A DNA stretch of 13,630 nt from Acetofilamentum sp. (GTDB lineage: Bacteria; Bacteroidota; Bacteroidia; Bacteroidales; JAFGUD01): assembly GCA_020722645.1 (NCBI GenBank), contig DYKL01000060.1, positions 1 through 13,630 of the forward strand, written 5' to 3'. Below, piece after piece: positions 1 to 6,830 of the stretch. How positions within the stretch are numbered: position 1 is the first letter of the stretch; each line of letters begins with the position of its first letter. The notes beneath the pieces are model-generated. The model saw only the letters and a list, made by a program, of their open reading frames with translations. It did not search any database and had not been told where the DNA came from. The translations under genes were made by a program, and so were the position numbers.

Positions 1-245
1 CAGAATATTCTGAAAATTTTAAAATATATCCAAATCCGGCAAAAAATTATTTTATAATTGAAAGCATAGAAGCACTTTCGGGATATGAAATAAAAATATT
101 CGATTCAAAAGGTATAAAAATTTTGGAATCTGAGAAAATTACTGATATAAAATTTTTTGATATTTCAGATTTTCAACAAGGCGTATATTTTATCAAAATA
201 AAGAATAATCTATATCAGTTTGATTATAAAATAATTAAAGAATAA
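1..245 (+). CDS. 3' end of a T9SS-exported protein (type A C-terminal sorting domain)
   Basis: The reading frame is open from the left edge (first complete codon at 3) to TAA at 243-245, giving 80 residues of a gene that starts outside the window. It begins EYSENFKIYPNPAKNYF, and KIYPNPAKN is the hallmark opening of the type A T9SS sorting domain (Por secretion tail). It continues with the usual beta-rich pattern: YEIKIFDSKGIKIL, then an F-x-I/D-I-S segment, then GVYFIKIK near the end. In this family the domain directs folded cargo across the outer membrane and is then removed or used for surface attachment. The body of the protein is not visible, so its activity is unknown. Its stop codon directly abuts the stop of the convergent channel gene. 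Confidence 0.9.
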   Translation, partial: EYSENFKIYPNPAKNYFIIESIEALSGYEIKIFDSKGIKILESEKITDIKFFDISDFQQGVYFIKIKNNLYQFDYKIIKE

Positions 246-2192
246 TTATCTCAAAATTTTCCGTACAAAAGCCACCGTAAAATACGACATCATAAACAAT
301 CCCGTAAAGCCCTCTGTACCGGCTAAGAATCGACTTAATCCTACAGGATAATAGTCGCCATATCCGATTGTAAGAAAAGTAACAGCACTGAAATAGAAAC
401 ATTTACCAAGCCTTGAAAGTATATGTTCATCTCCAATTCCGTATAAAACATCACCTATTCCTATAAAATAAAAGGAAGCATATAAAACCACAAAAATCAA
501 GTAAACATATAACATACTTAATAAAACTCTGACAGGATTTGTAGCATAATGTCCCATTTTATCAAAAATCAGCAGCTCAAGTGCGTGAAAGATTTTAATC
601 TTAGCTCTTTTAAAAAACTTCTCCTTTTTAACCTCATCCATTTTCGCTTTTGACTGCATCCTTTTAAATTCAACATAAGCAAAATCTTCGAATTCGTACC
701 AGCCCATATTACGATAATTTTCTTTAAGAATGCGAAATTGTTCCGCTTTCTGATAACTACTAATATCCTGATTATGAATAAGTTTGATAACATTGCTTCT
801 GTCCCAGTCCAAATAAATTCGACCGAGAAGACGTATACCGTTCAGATAGAGAGTTTGAGTATTTAAACCGGTTTCAGTAGGATTAAGGTCAAGCACATCG
901 TTAATTACAGTATTAGAAAGGTCAATAACTTTGCAATATTTAACACGAAGGTCAAAATAGCTATTAATTTGAGTACCCTTAAGAAGGATTTTATCGAACT
1001 CGGAATTTTGAAAAGAAATACTACCTTGCCCAAAATCCACATTTTCTATTTCAAATTCAACATTTTTGCATAAAGAATTTTCAAAATTAATAAAACCTCT
1101 TCCAAAAACTGAATTTTTCAGCAAAAAATTACCTTCTTTTTGCTCAAAACCCTCAAAATTAAAATTTCCTTCACCAAAATCAATATAATTAAAGTTAAAC
1201 TTCCCTTTATTTAATTCTACTCCTTTAAAATCGAGGGTACCACTGTTAAATCGAGTTCTTTCAAAAAAAACATCAGTATCACCAAATTTTGTAAAGTGGA
1301 AATCAATATCACCAGAACCAAATTCAGCAAGTCTGAAAGTTAATTTTCCAGATTTAAAAATACTGTTAATAAATTTAATACTACCATTACCAAACTGTAC
1401 GTGTTGAAAATTTTTTTCTCCATCGCCAAATTCACTTCTTCTAAAATCAATGGTTCCATCTCCAAAAACAGAAGAACGGAAAGATACATTACCATCGCCG
1501 AAATTGGCACGTTCAAAAAAACAATCGTTTTTTCCAAAATTAACTCTTGTAAAATCAACTAAACCATTTCCAAAATTAGCCATTAAAAAAATTTTTCTGT
1601 CATCAGAAAATTTTGAATCCTGAAAAGATGTACTTCCCGCGCCGAAATTAACATTTGTAAAATTAATCTCTCCTTTCAAAACGTTAATATACTCAAATAT
1701 TTTTTGAGATTCAGAAAAAACAGAATTTTTAAAATTTAAACCATTATAAAAAATACAGTTTGAAAATTCAATTTTTTCAGCTTTGAACAAAGTATCAGTA
1801 AAAGTGGCGTTTTCTTTGAACTCTGATCCCATAAAACTTATTTCAGAGCAATAAAATACACTTTTATTAAAATTAACAGTAGAGCTAAACTTAGTTTTGA
1901 CATTAATTTTTTCAGAATTTAAAATTAGAGATTCTGTAATTTCAATATGCTGAGTTTTTTTTATCGGAATTTCAAATTTTTCAATAAGACACTTATTGAT
2001 TTGGATTGGAATATTTTCTTCCAATAATTTAAGAAATTCAGAGCCTGAAACAAACCCCAACTCATACTGCACTGTTTCATCATTTTCGTATAGGAACTTA
2101 ATAAGTGCTGTTTTTGTAGTTTTGGAATTTTCAGAAATTAGAAATTCTTTTTCAACTATTTGATATTCAAAAGATAAAAAATTTCTATTCAT
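246..2192 (-). CDS. Pentapeptide-like 12-residue-repeat solenoid fused to a two-TM potassium-channel pore
   Basis: 648 residues. Residues about 1-100 are not recognised. Phenylalanine-rich pentapeptide-like sequence starts near 104 and becomes strictly periodic from 183 to 398: 18 consecutive 12-residue units of the form F-G-x-G-x-x-x-F-x-x-x-x (examples FGDGTIDFRRSE, FGNGSIKFINSI), with a few units substituting L, Q or C at position 1. Beta-solenoid-like sequence continues to about 470. A charged linker (about 478-540) precedes TM1 (about 553-578), a pore helix and selectivity filter TIGYGDYYPVG (608-618), and TM2 (about 622-647). The protein ends right after TM2, so any regulatory domain is N-terminal rather than a C-terminal RCK. 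The filter makes K+ conduction likely (family knowledge); the role of the solenoid is unknown. Last gene of a probable three-gene unit, 13 bp after the barrel-like gene. Confidence 0.88.
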   Translation of the reverse strand: MNRNFLSFEYQIVEKEFLISENSKTTKTALIKFLYENDETVQYELGFVSGSEFLKLLEENIPIQINKCLIEKFEIPIKKTQHIEITESLILNSEKINVKTKFSSTVNFNKSVFYCSEISFMGSEFKENATFTDTLFKAEKIEFSNCIFYNGLNFKNSVFSESQKIFEYINVLKGEINFTNVNFGAGSTSFQDSKFSDDRKIFLMANFGNGLVDFTRVNFGKNDCFFERANFGDGNVSFRSSVFGDGTIDFRRSEFGDGEKNFQHVQFGNGSIKFINSIFKSGKLTFRLAEFGSGDIDFHFTKFGDTDVFFERTRFNSGTLDFKGVELNKGKFNFNYIDFGEGNFNFEGFEQKEGNFLLKNSVFGRGFINFENSLCKNVEFEIENVDFGQGSISFQNSEFDKILLKGTQINSYFDLRVKYCKVIDLSNTVINDVLDLNPTETGLNTQTLYLNGIRLLGRIYLDWDRSNVIKLIHNQDISSYQKAEQFRILKENYRNMGWYEFEDFAYVEFKRMQSKAKMDEVKKEKFFKRAKIKIFHALELLIFDKMGHYATNPVRVLLSMLYVYLIFVVLYASFYFIGIGDVLYGIGDEHILSRLGKCFYFSAVTFLTIGYGDYYPVGLSRFLAGTEGFTGLFMMSYFTVAFVRKILR

Positions 2193-2205
2193 ATATTATA
2201 TTTTT

Positions 2206-2937
2206 TTAATAAACATTTACTTCAACGCCAACACTTAATTTTGGCAGATCATAAGTACTGATAGTTTGTATAAAATGTTTTGTAAACAAATCACTCAATC
2301 TGTATTTAACATAAAAAGATAAATTGTTATATCCAAATCTGAAAACACCTCCGTATTGAAAATCAGATATGTAACTTACATTTTTATTTATAATCTTCTG
2401 TGATTCAGAAAAAAAGTAATTTGGTTCAGTGCCTTTAATTTTTATAATGTGTTTATTAGAAAACACATAACTTCCTGTAACTCCTAAATCAAAAAATTTG
2501 CCCATTATATTATTATTCTTACCTATAAAAAAACGTAAAAAAACTTCAGAACCTGTATTATTAACAATTAATTTTTCATGATTTTCTTCATAATAAAAAC
2601 TATGATAAAGAAAAGGAGATTTCATTTTAAAATTATCAAAATTGTAATTCAAATCGGCTCCAAACGATAACCATTTGAAAATCTGTAATTTATATTTAAG
2701 CCCAAACGAAAAATTATTGGTCAAACCATAAGTTGTATTGATATGATTATCAAAAGGATTTGGTGTATAGAAGCCTAATCCGATATAATACCAAAAAAAA
2801 TGAGTACCTTTAATTCCGTATTTTTGATTTGTAAAAAATTTGTAATCATCAACATTTTCATTTATGATATGTCTTTGTGAAAACAAATTAAAACCGGTTA
2901 TAAGTATTATAAACAGTATAAATATTTTGATTTTCAT
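2206..2937 (-). CDS. Small outer-membrane beta-barrel-like protein, hypothetical
   Basis: 243 residues. An N-terminal signal peptide is clear: MKIKIFILFIILITGFNLFSQ, with Lys at 2 and 4, a hydrophobic core and a likely cleavage site after FSQ. The rest has no transmembrane helix. It is rich in aromatic residues and shows alternating amphipathic stretches typical of beta-strands (for example FSFGLKYKLQIF, FLRFFIGKN, LSFYVKYRLSDLF), ending LSVGVEVNVY with a terminal aromatic residue as in outer-membrane barrels. Best described as a small porin-like or PorT-like beta-barrel of unknown function. I cannot assign a family beyond that. It lies 18 bp after the S8 protease gene and 13 bp before the channel gene, so co-transcription is likely. 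Confidence 0.75.
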   Translation of the reverse strand: MKIKIFILFIILITGFNLFSQRHIINENVDDYKFFTNQKYGIKGTHFFWYYIGLGFYTPNPFDNHINTTYGLTNNFSFGLKYKLQIFKWLSFGADLNYNFDNFKMKSPFLYHSFYYEENHEKLIVNNTGSEVFLRFFIGKNNNIMGKFFDLGVTGSYVFSNKHIIKIKGTEPNYFFSESQKIINKNVSYISDFQYGGVFRFGYNNLSFYVKYRLSDLFTKHFIQTISTYDLPKLSVGVEVNVY

Positions 2938-2955
2938 AATATTTTAATTAAAAAT

Positions 2956-4509
2956 TTAAAATTTTTGTTCTAAAATGTAATTATTATACCAAGCCATAAA
3001 AATTATAGTCTCATCATAATTACTTATATCAATATAAAACTTTTCGTAAAACACTTCGATGACCCCATATCTTGAAATTCTTCCGTCTTGGTATCTGATG
3101 TGATAGTAGAAGTAATTATTTGAGCTGTATATTGTATCGTTTATGTCATTAATAGAAATTTCCAAAGAATCAGAAATTCTTTTTATCTCAAATTTGGGTT
3201 CATTATATATTTTTGTTGTATCAAAAAAATATGAAGCTTGTGGAAGACCGTATCCGTGAGCATAGTCGAAATAAGGGTACAGATGAGCAGATTTTTCGAT
3301 TTCGGACTTCAATTGCATATTGTTAAGCGAAGGATTTATTTGCAAAGCACAAGCGGCAAAGCCTGTAACCAAAGGCGTAGAAAAAGAAGTACCGAAAGCG
3401 TTTGTAAAATTTCCGTTAGGACTGGCTACCAAAGCTTCACCGGCGGCACAAACATTAGGTTTCATACGGTAATCGGCTGTCGGACCGACAGAACTAAAAT
3501 TTATCTGCAAATTATTGATAGGGTCCACACCACCGACAGTCAAAACATCTTCAACATCAGCCGGAGCACCAACAACTCTCCACAGATTATCATTGTCATT
3601 GCCAATAGCATTAACTACCAGAATCCCTTTGTCGCAAGCCATTTGAGCGGCTCTTGAAACAAGAGTATATTCTCCGTCCATTTCACTTTGGTTGTAACGT
3701 GGAATTGTGTAACCAAGCGAACTGTTAATTATGTCAGCACCGTTTTTATCAGCCCATTCAGCAGCCGCAAGCCAATATTCTTCTTCAACAAAAATTTCTC
3801 TTGTAATTTCGGTTCTTGCAAGTAAAAATTCAGCACCTGTAGCCATTCCGAGCTTTGTTTCACCAATTTTACCGGCAATGCAGGAAAACACATTTGTTCC
3901 GTGTGAACTGAATCTGTAAACATTTTCCGATTTTTTGTGGAAATCATAAGTTTTTATAATACGATTTTCGTTGCGAATATGCTCAAAAGCTTCAATAGTA
4001 TCGGCACCCGGAAATCCGGCATCAAAAATTGCTATTCGTACACCTTTACCGTCAATATTGTTATCAGAAAAATAATTAGCTTCAAAAGCTGTCATCTCGT
4101 TACGCAGTAAATTATTTTGGGTGTATGAAAAAATACTGTCGTATTCAACAGAAGTTGTATTTGCATAGGATACAATCGGAACAATTTCTTTGACAAAGTC
4201 AAAATTTCTGACAATTTCAATCTGTTCATCATCAGCATAAACAGACACACCGTTAAACCATCTTGTTACAATATTAATACTATCAACAATACAGGCTACA
4301 ATGCTTATATAACTCTCATTTACAGGGAAATCGGTACTATCGTATAATGAGACATCGTTTTTAATTCTTCTTTCAATAGCCTTTGAATCAAAATATTCGT
4401 AGGGATTGAAAACAGAGCCTTGTTTATCAGTAAAAAAAATCCAGTATTTATTTTGTGAATTTGCGATAAATGACAAACAAACAAAAATCAGAAAAATCAG
4501 TCTTTTCAT
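2956..4509 (-). CDS. Secreted subtilisin-like serine protease (peptidase family S8)
   Basis: 517 residues. Signal peptide MKRLIFLIFVCLSFIANSQ, then an N-terminal region (about 20-150) that probably acts as a propeptide or inhibitor-like domain. The S8 catalytic domain carries the full triad in the usual order: Asp163 in RIAIFDAGFPGAD, His203 in SSHGTNVFSC, and Ser375 in GTSFSTPLVTG. Asn304 in NAIGNDND fits the oxyanion-hole residue. About 90 residues follow the catalytic domain (430-517), beta-rich and ending YILEQKF. They lack the YPNP...GxY pattern of a type A T9SS domain, so the enzyme may be periplasmic, may use another sorting signal, or may simply have a divergent tail. First gene of a probable unit with the barrel-like and channel genes; a good promoter lies just upstream. 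Confidence 0.92.
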   Translation of the reverse strand: MKRLIFLIFVCLSFIANSQNKYWIFFTDKQGSVFNPYEYFDSKAIERRIKNDVSLYDSTDFPVNESYISIVACIVDSINIVTRWFNGVSVYADDEQIEIVRNFDFVKEIVPIVSYANTTSVEYDSIFSYTQNNLLRNEMTAFEANYFSDNNIDGKGVRIAIFDAGFPGADTIEAFEHIRNENRIIKTYDFHKKSENVYRFSSHGTNVFSCIAGKIGETKLGMATGAEFLLARTEITREIFVEEEYWLAAAEWADKNGADIINSSLGYTIPRYNQSEMDGEYTLVSRAAQMACDKGILVVNAIGNDNDNLWRVVGAPADVEDVLTVGGVDPINNLQINFSSVGPTADYRMKPNVCAAGEALVASPNGNFTNAFGTSFSTPLVTGFAACALQINPSLNNMQLKSEIEKSAHLYPYFDYAHGYGLPQASYFFDTTKIYNEPKFEIKRISDSLEISINDINDTIYSSNNYFYYHIRYQDGRISRYGVIEVFYEKFYIDISNYDETIIFMAWYNNYILEQKF

Positions 4510-4530
4510 AAAGTTTTGTTAATTAAGCTA

Positions 4531-4562
4531 CAAAGATAAAAAAGATGTTTAATTTTGATCAA
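4531..4562 (-). promoter_or_regulatory. Bacteroidota-type promoter for the S8 protease gene set
   Basis: On the minus strand TATCTTTG (4538-4531) matches the TAnnTTTG -7 consensus exactly. A TTG (4562-4560) lies 21 bp upstream, within the accepted spacing for this class. The box ends about 21 bp before the ATG at 4509, giving a short leader. Confidence 0.65.
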
Positions 4563-4609
4563 ATTTTAAGCAAAATGTTTTTATTTTTTTTAAAAGATAG
4601 TTTTTGAGT

Positions 4610-4617
4610 TAATTTTG
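4610..4617 (+). promoter_or_regulatory. Possible -7 box for the aldolase-family gene
   Basis: TAATTTTG fits TAnnTTTG, but I find no TTG at the expected upstream distance. If used, the leader would be about 130 nt and would include palindromic element A. Confidence 0.3.
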
Positions 4618-4639
4618 TTGAATAAAAAAAATAAGGTCT

Positions 4640-4738
4640 TGGTTTAAAACCGTTGAGATTTCAGGTGCGGACACCTGAAATGTATGTAAACACGCTTTTG
4701 TCGGTGTCCACACTGGCAAAATCAACAGGTTTATACCA
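4640..4738. repeat. Palindromic intergenic element A (inverted ends, inner CAGGTG/CACCTG hairpin)
   Basis: A 99-bp structured element in the gap between the divergent S8 protease and aldolase genes. Its 17-bp ends (4640-4656 and 4722-4738) are imperfect inverted repeats matching at 14 of 17 positions. Inside is a perfect 10-bp hairpin, ATTTCAGGTG (4658-4667), loop CGGA, CACCTGAAAT (4672-4681). A second segment, GGTGTCCACAC (about 4713-4723), could pair with GTGCGGACACC (4665-4675) at 10 of 11 positions, which would exclude the first hairpin. The element would be transcribed in the aldolase leader if that gene starts upstream of it. It may equally be a REP/MITE-type repeat. No known riboswitch was recognised. 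The rest of the 4510-4754 gap holds the S8 promoter and AT-rich sequence. Confidence 0.6.
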
Positions 4739-4754
4739 GTATTAAAAATAAGTT

Positions 4755-5348
4755 TTGGAAGAAGGTTATATTAAATTTAATTGCAAACTTATAAAAGATA
4801 AACCGCCTGAAAAATCGGATATAATTGAAATCAACAAATGGAGAAAAAAACTCTACATTTTGAGTTTTATTGGAATGTACGAAAATGGCGTAGGATACGG
4901 AAACATCAGTATTCGTTATAAAAGCAATTTTCTTATAACAGGTTCAGCCACAGGTGGTTTTGACGAATTAAATGAAAAACATTATGTAATTGTTACAGAT
5001 TACAATTTACAAAAAAACAGTTTAATTTGCAGAGGTTTAATAAATGCATCTTCGGAATCTCTCTCTCACGCAGTTGTTTATGAATGTTCACCAAAAACAA
5101 ATGCCGTTATACATATTCATAATTTAAAATTGTGGAACAAACTTATGGATAAAGTTCCGACAACAAATAAAAATGTTGCTTATGGAACTCCTGAAATGGC
5201 AGAAGAAATTAAAAGATTATTCAATCAAACTGATGTTGAACAGAACAAAGTTATATGTATGGGCGGACACGAAGAAGGACTTATATTTTTTGGAGAAAAC
5301 TTGCAGGAAGCCGGAGAAATTATTATAAAAAAACTTCGGAATTTGTAA
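4755..5348 (+). CDS. Class II aldolase/adducin family protein
   Basis: 197 residues. The fold signature is clear: GVGYGNISIRY (46-56), ITGSATGG, ESLSHAVVYE (101-110), VIHIHN (118-123) and GGHEEG (170-175). His120, His122 and His172 fit the three zinc ligands of fuculose-1-phosphate aldolase. Glu101 sits 19 residues before the first His, as the catalytic Glu73/His92 pair does in FucA. The active site therefore appears intact, but the substrate cannot be told from sequence. The start is TTG at 4755: an in-frame TAA at 4749-4751 precludes anything further upstream, and the next Met (residue 41) would remove conserved sequence. No sugar kinase or isomerase lies nearby to suggest a pathway. It appears monocistronic, closed by a strong terminator. 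Confidence 0.85.
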   Translation: MEEGYIKFNCKLIKDKPPEKSDIIEINKWRKKLYILSFIGMYENGVGYGNISIRYKSNFLITGSATGGFDELNEKHYVIVTDYNLQKNSLICRGLINASSESLSHAVVYECSPKTNAVIHIHNLKLWNKLMDKVPTTNKNVAYGTPEMAEEIKRLFNQTDVEQNKVICMGGHEEGLIFFGENLQEAGEIIIKKLRNL

Positions 5349-5365
5349 GAACTCCGAAGTTTTTT
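5328..5365 (+). terminator. Intrinsic terminator overlapping the end of the aldolase-family gene
   Basis: A 13-bp perfect stem pairs 5328-5340 (A-run then ACTTCGGA) with 5353-5365 (TCCGAAGT then T-run), with a 12-nt loop. The gene's TAA (5346-5348) lies in the loop, so the 3' end of the coding sequence forms the left arm. The flanking A and T runs could make it work in both directions. Confidence 0.85.
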
Positions 5366-5443
5366 ATACTAAACCGTTGTCAAATTTTTTTTTAGTTATA
5401 TTGTATTTCACATCCAAATTTAATAATAATTTGATTTATAGTG

Positions 5444-5862
5444 TTTTCGGATTTCAAATCATTATTGTCCGAAACCTTGTATTAAAATTTGTCGCTAGCC
5501 TACTCAAACGCTTTGCGTCATTACGAGGCTTTGCTTCGTTCCTCGCGATGACGTTTTGCGAAGTAATCTTAAACCCGAACAAGTTTTAACGAGTCAGCTA
5601 CTTCGTTCCTCGTAGTGACGATTTGCTTCTTGCTTTTGCTTCGTACCTCGCAATGACGTGTGCCTCGCAATGACGTTTGCCTCGCAGAGACGAAAAGTCT
5701 GGAAAAAAATGTAAGCAGCAAAACTTGGAGTTATTGTGGCTTTTAATACATAGTTTTAATCGAAATCAACTTTTTTTAACTATTTAAAATACAATTATAA
5801 AACGTAATGTGTTTAAATATAACGTTTTATGTTTCGGACAATAGTAATTTCAAATCCGAAAA
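5444..5862. repeat. About 420-bp region bounded by 32-bp inverted repeats
   Basis: Arms at 5444-5475 and 5831-5862 are inverted copies matching at 29 of 32 positions. Each arm is also a dyad, with TTTCGGA near one end and TCCGAAA near the other. Between them lie the CCTCGCAATGACG-type repeats and an AT-rich tract with a 9-bp dyad (ATAAAACGT at 5797-5805, ACGTTTTAT at 5822-5830). No convincing gene is present in 5349-5929. This could be a non-autonomous mobile element or two inverted insertions of one palindromic repeat. No target-site duplication was found at the edges. Confidence 0.65.
5516..5692. repeat. Cluster of CCTCGCAATGACG-type dispersed repeats
   Basis: Five direct-orientation copies of a 13-mer related to CCTCGCAATGACG start at 5541, 5608, 5646, 5663 and 5680. 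The last three are spaced exactly 17 bp, forming a short tandem array. One inverse-orientation copy at 5516-5528 pairs with 5541-5553 as a hairpin (11 of 13 positions, 12-nt loop rich in CTTCG). Related GTCATTGCGAGGAACGAAG-like repeats are scattered through many bacterial genomes. Their base composition is clearly more GC-rich than the surroundings. Confidence 0.8.
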
Positions 5863-5929
5863 AGCAATTATTTTCGTTTACAAATTATAAAAGAGGTTTA
5901 GTATATATTCAAATGAAAGAAACAATATA

Positions 5930-6664
5930 CTATCTTCTTGATAATAAAGCTAATAAACGTAATATTTCAAGATATAACCATATTAGAGTAACCATAAGCC
6001 CGAAAGCACCGTACCATTCCATTTTTTTAGGTAAACCTTGTGCAAAACCTTGTTCAATAAAATTGAAATCCAAAATCAGGTTAAGAGCTGCAATAATAAC
6101 TATAATACCCTGAATAACATATCCCAAAGGTCCCATACTGAAAACGCTGATATCTATATCAAAAGCACTTAATATAAGAGAAACAACATAAAACAGCATA
6201 ATACCGCCAGTTGCCATAACAACACCTTTAATAAAACCAGAACTAGCTTTCAAAATTTTGAATTTGAAAAGAATCAGCATTACAGCAAAAACTGCAAAAG
6301 TAATCAATACTGCCTGAAATACTATTCCGGGATAAAATGCCTCATTAAAAACAGCTGAAATAGCACCTAGAAAAAGACCTTCGAAAAGTGCATAAATCGG
6401 GGCAGTAATATGAACACTCTTTTTTGAAAAAATGGTAATTAGAGCCATTACCAATCCGCCTATCAAACCAACCCACATAAGTGTGTATCCGAACATATTA
6501 CCAACAACTATTAGCCTCCACGATATAGTAGCGGTAAGCATAACAAGTAAAAATAATAAACCGGTTTTGTTAACAGTACCTTGAACGGTCATAGCCTCTA
6601 CACTTGCGACCGGCACTTCATTTACAAAGGCTCTCATTGCCGGATTTGATGATTTTATTCTCAT
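5930..6664 (-). CDS. Bax inhibitor-1/YccA family integral membrane protein
   Basis: 244 residues, very hydrophobic, with about seven predicted membrane segments (roughly 32-50, 55-79, 86-106, 113-134, 143-167, 179-199 and 215-240). Family-typical sequence includes the short polar N-terminus with SSNPAM (about 5-10), APIYALFEGLFLG (88-100) and the last helix region KKMEWYGAFGLMVTLIWLY (213-231). Bacterial members are membrane proteins linked to ion (Ca2+/H+) leak and membrane stress; no specific role can be given here. ATG start at 6664 and TAG stop at 5932-5930. The TAG stop shows amber is a normal terminator in this genome. It is probably monocistronic, as the upstream sulfotransferase ends 166 bp away with an intervening repeat. 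Confidence 0.92.
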   Translation of the reverse strand: MRIKSSNPAMRAFVNEVPVASVEAMTVQGTVNKTGLLFLLVMLTATISWRLIVVGNMFGYTLMWVGLIGGLVMALITIFSKKSVHITAPIYALFEGLFLGAISAVFNEAFYPGIVFQAVLITFAVFAVMLILFKFKILKASSGFIKGVVMATGGIMLFYVVSLILSAFDIDISVFSMGPLGYVIQGIIVIIAALNLILDFNFIEQGFAQGLPKKMEWYGAFGLMVTLIWLYLEILRLLALLSRR

Positions 6665-6680
6665 ATATCAATATTTTTTG

Positions 6681-6688
6681 CAAAAATA
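6681..6688 (-). promoter_or_regulatory. Possible -7 box for the BI-1 gene
   Basis: TATTTTTG on the minus strand fits TAnnTTTG and ends 16 bp before the ATG at 6664. The only clear upstream TTG is about 32 bp away, too far for the normal spacing, so the call is weak. Confidence 0.3.
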
Positions 6689-6760
6689 GTAATTTTTATT
6701 TAATTCATTTATTTTTTTTACAATTTTTATGAAAAATGCGTATTTATAGTTGAATTTTTA

Positions 6761-6799
6761 TTGGCAAGTGTAGATCCTTTCAGAACAGTCACCTGTCAG
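6761..6799. repeat. Hairpin element C, degenerate copy of the hairpin at 8750-8787
   Basis: TTGGCAAGTG (6761-6770) and CACCTGTCAG (6790-6799) form an imperfect stem using wobbles, around a 19-nt loop. The loop (AGATCCTTTCAGAACAG, 6772-6788) matches the loop of the hairpin at 8750-8787 at 14 of 17 positions, and the flank CACCTGTCAGATGCA matches CACCTGACTGGTGCA there. This indicates common origin rather than chance pairing. It lies between the sulfotransferase stop and the BI-1 gene. Confidence 0.55.
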
Positions 6800-6830
6800 A
6801 TGCATGATAGATTTTGAAATATTTTGTGTT

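Noticed and set aside
3238..3657. Long open frame antisense to the S8 protease
   Set aside because: It overlaps the catalytic domain coding sequence; the protease carries all catalytic motifs, so the antisense frame is a shadow.
4618..4754. Riboswitch in the aldolase leader
   Set aside because: The structure is palindromic with TIR-like ends and matches no riboswitch consensus I know; I keep it as a repeat with a possible regulatory role.
5377..5589. Open frame of 70 codons on the + strand after the aldolase terminator
   Set aside because: It runs through the inverted-repeat arm and the CCTCGCAATGACG repeats; the FASLRGFASFLAMT-like product is a translated repeat, and there is no promoter or family.
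5646..5692. Possible CRISPR array from regularly spaced short repeats
   Set aside because: The period is only 17 bp with 4-bp spacers; there are no cas genes and the repeats are of a known dispersed type.
5829..6113. Open frame of 94 codons opposite the BI-1 gene
   Set aside because: It lies antisense to the well-supported BI-1 coding region and has no recognisable protein features.
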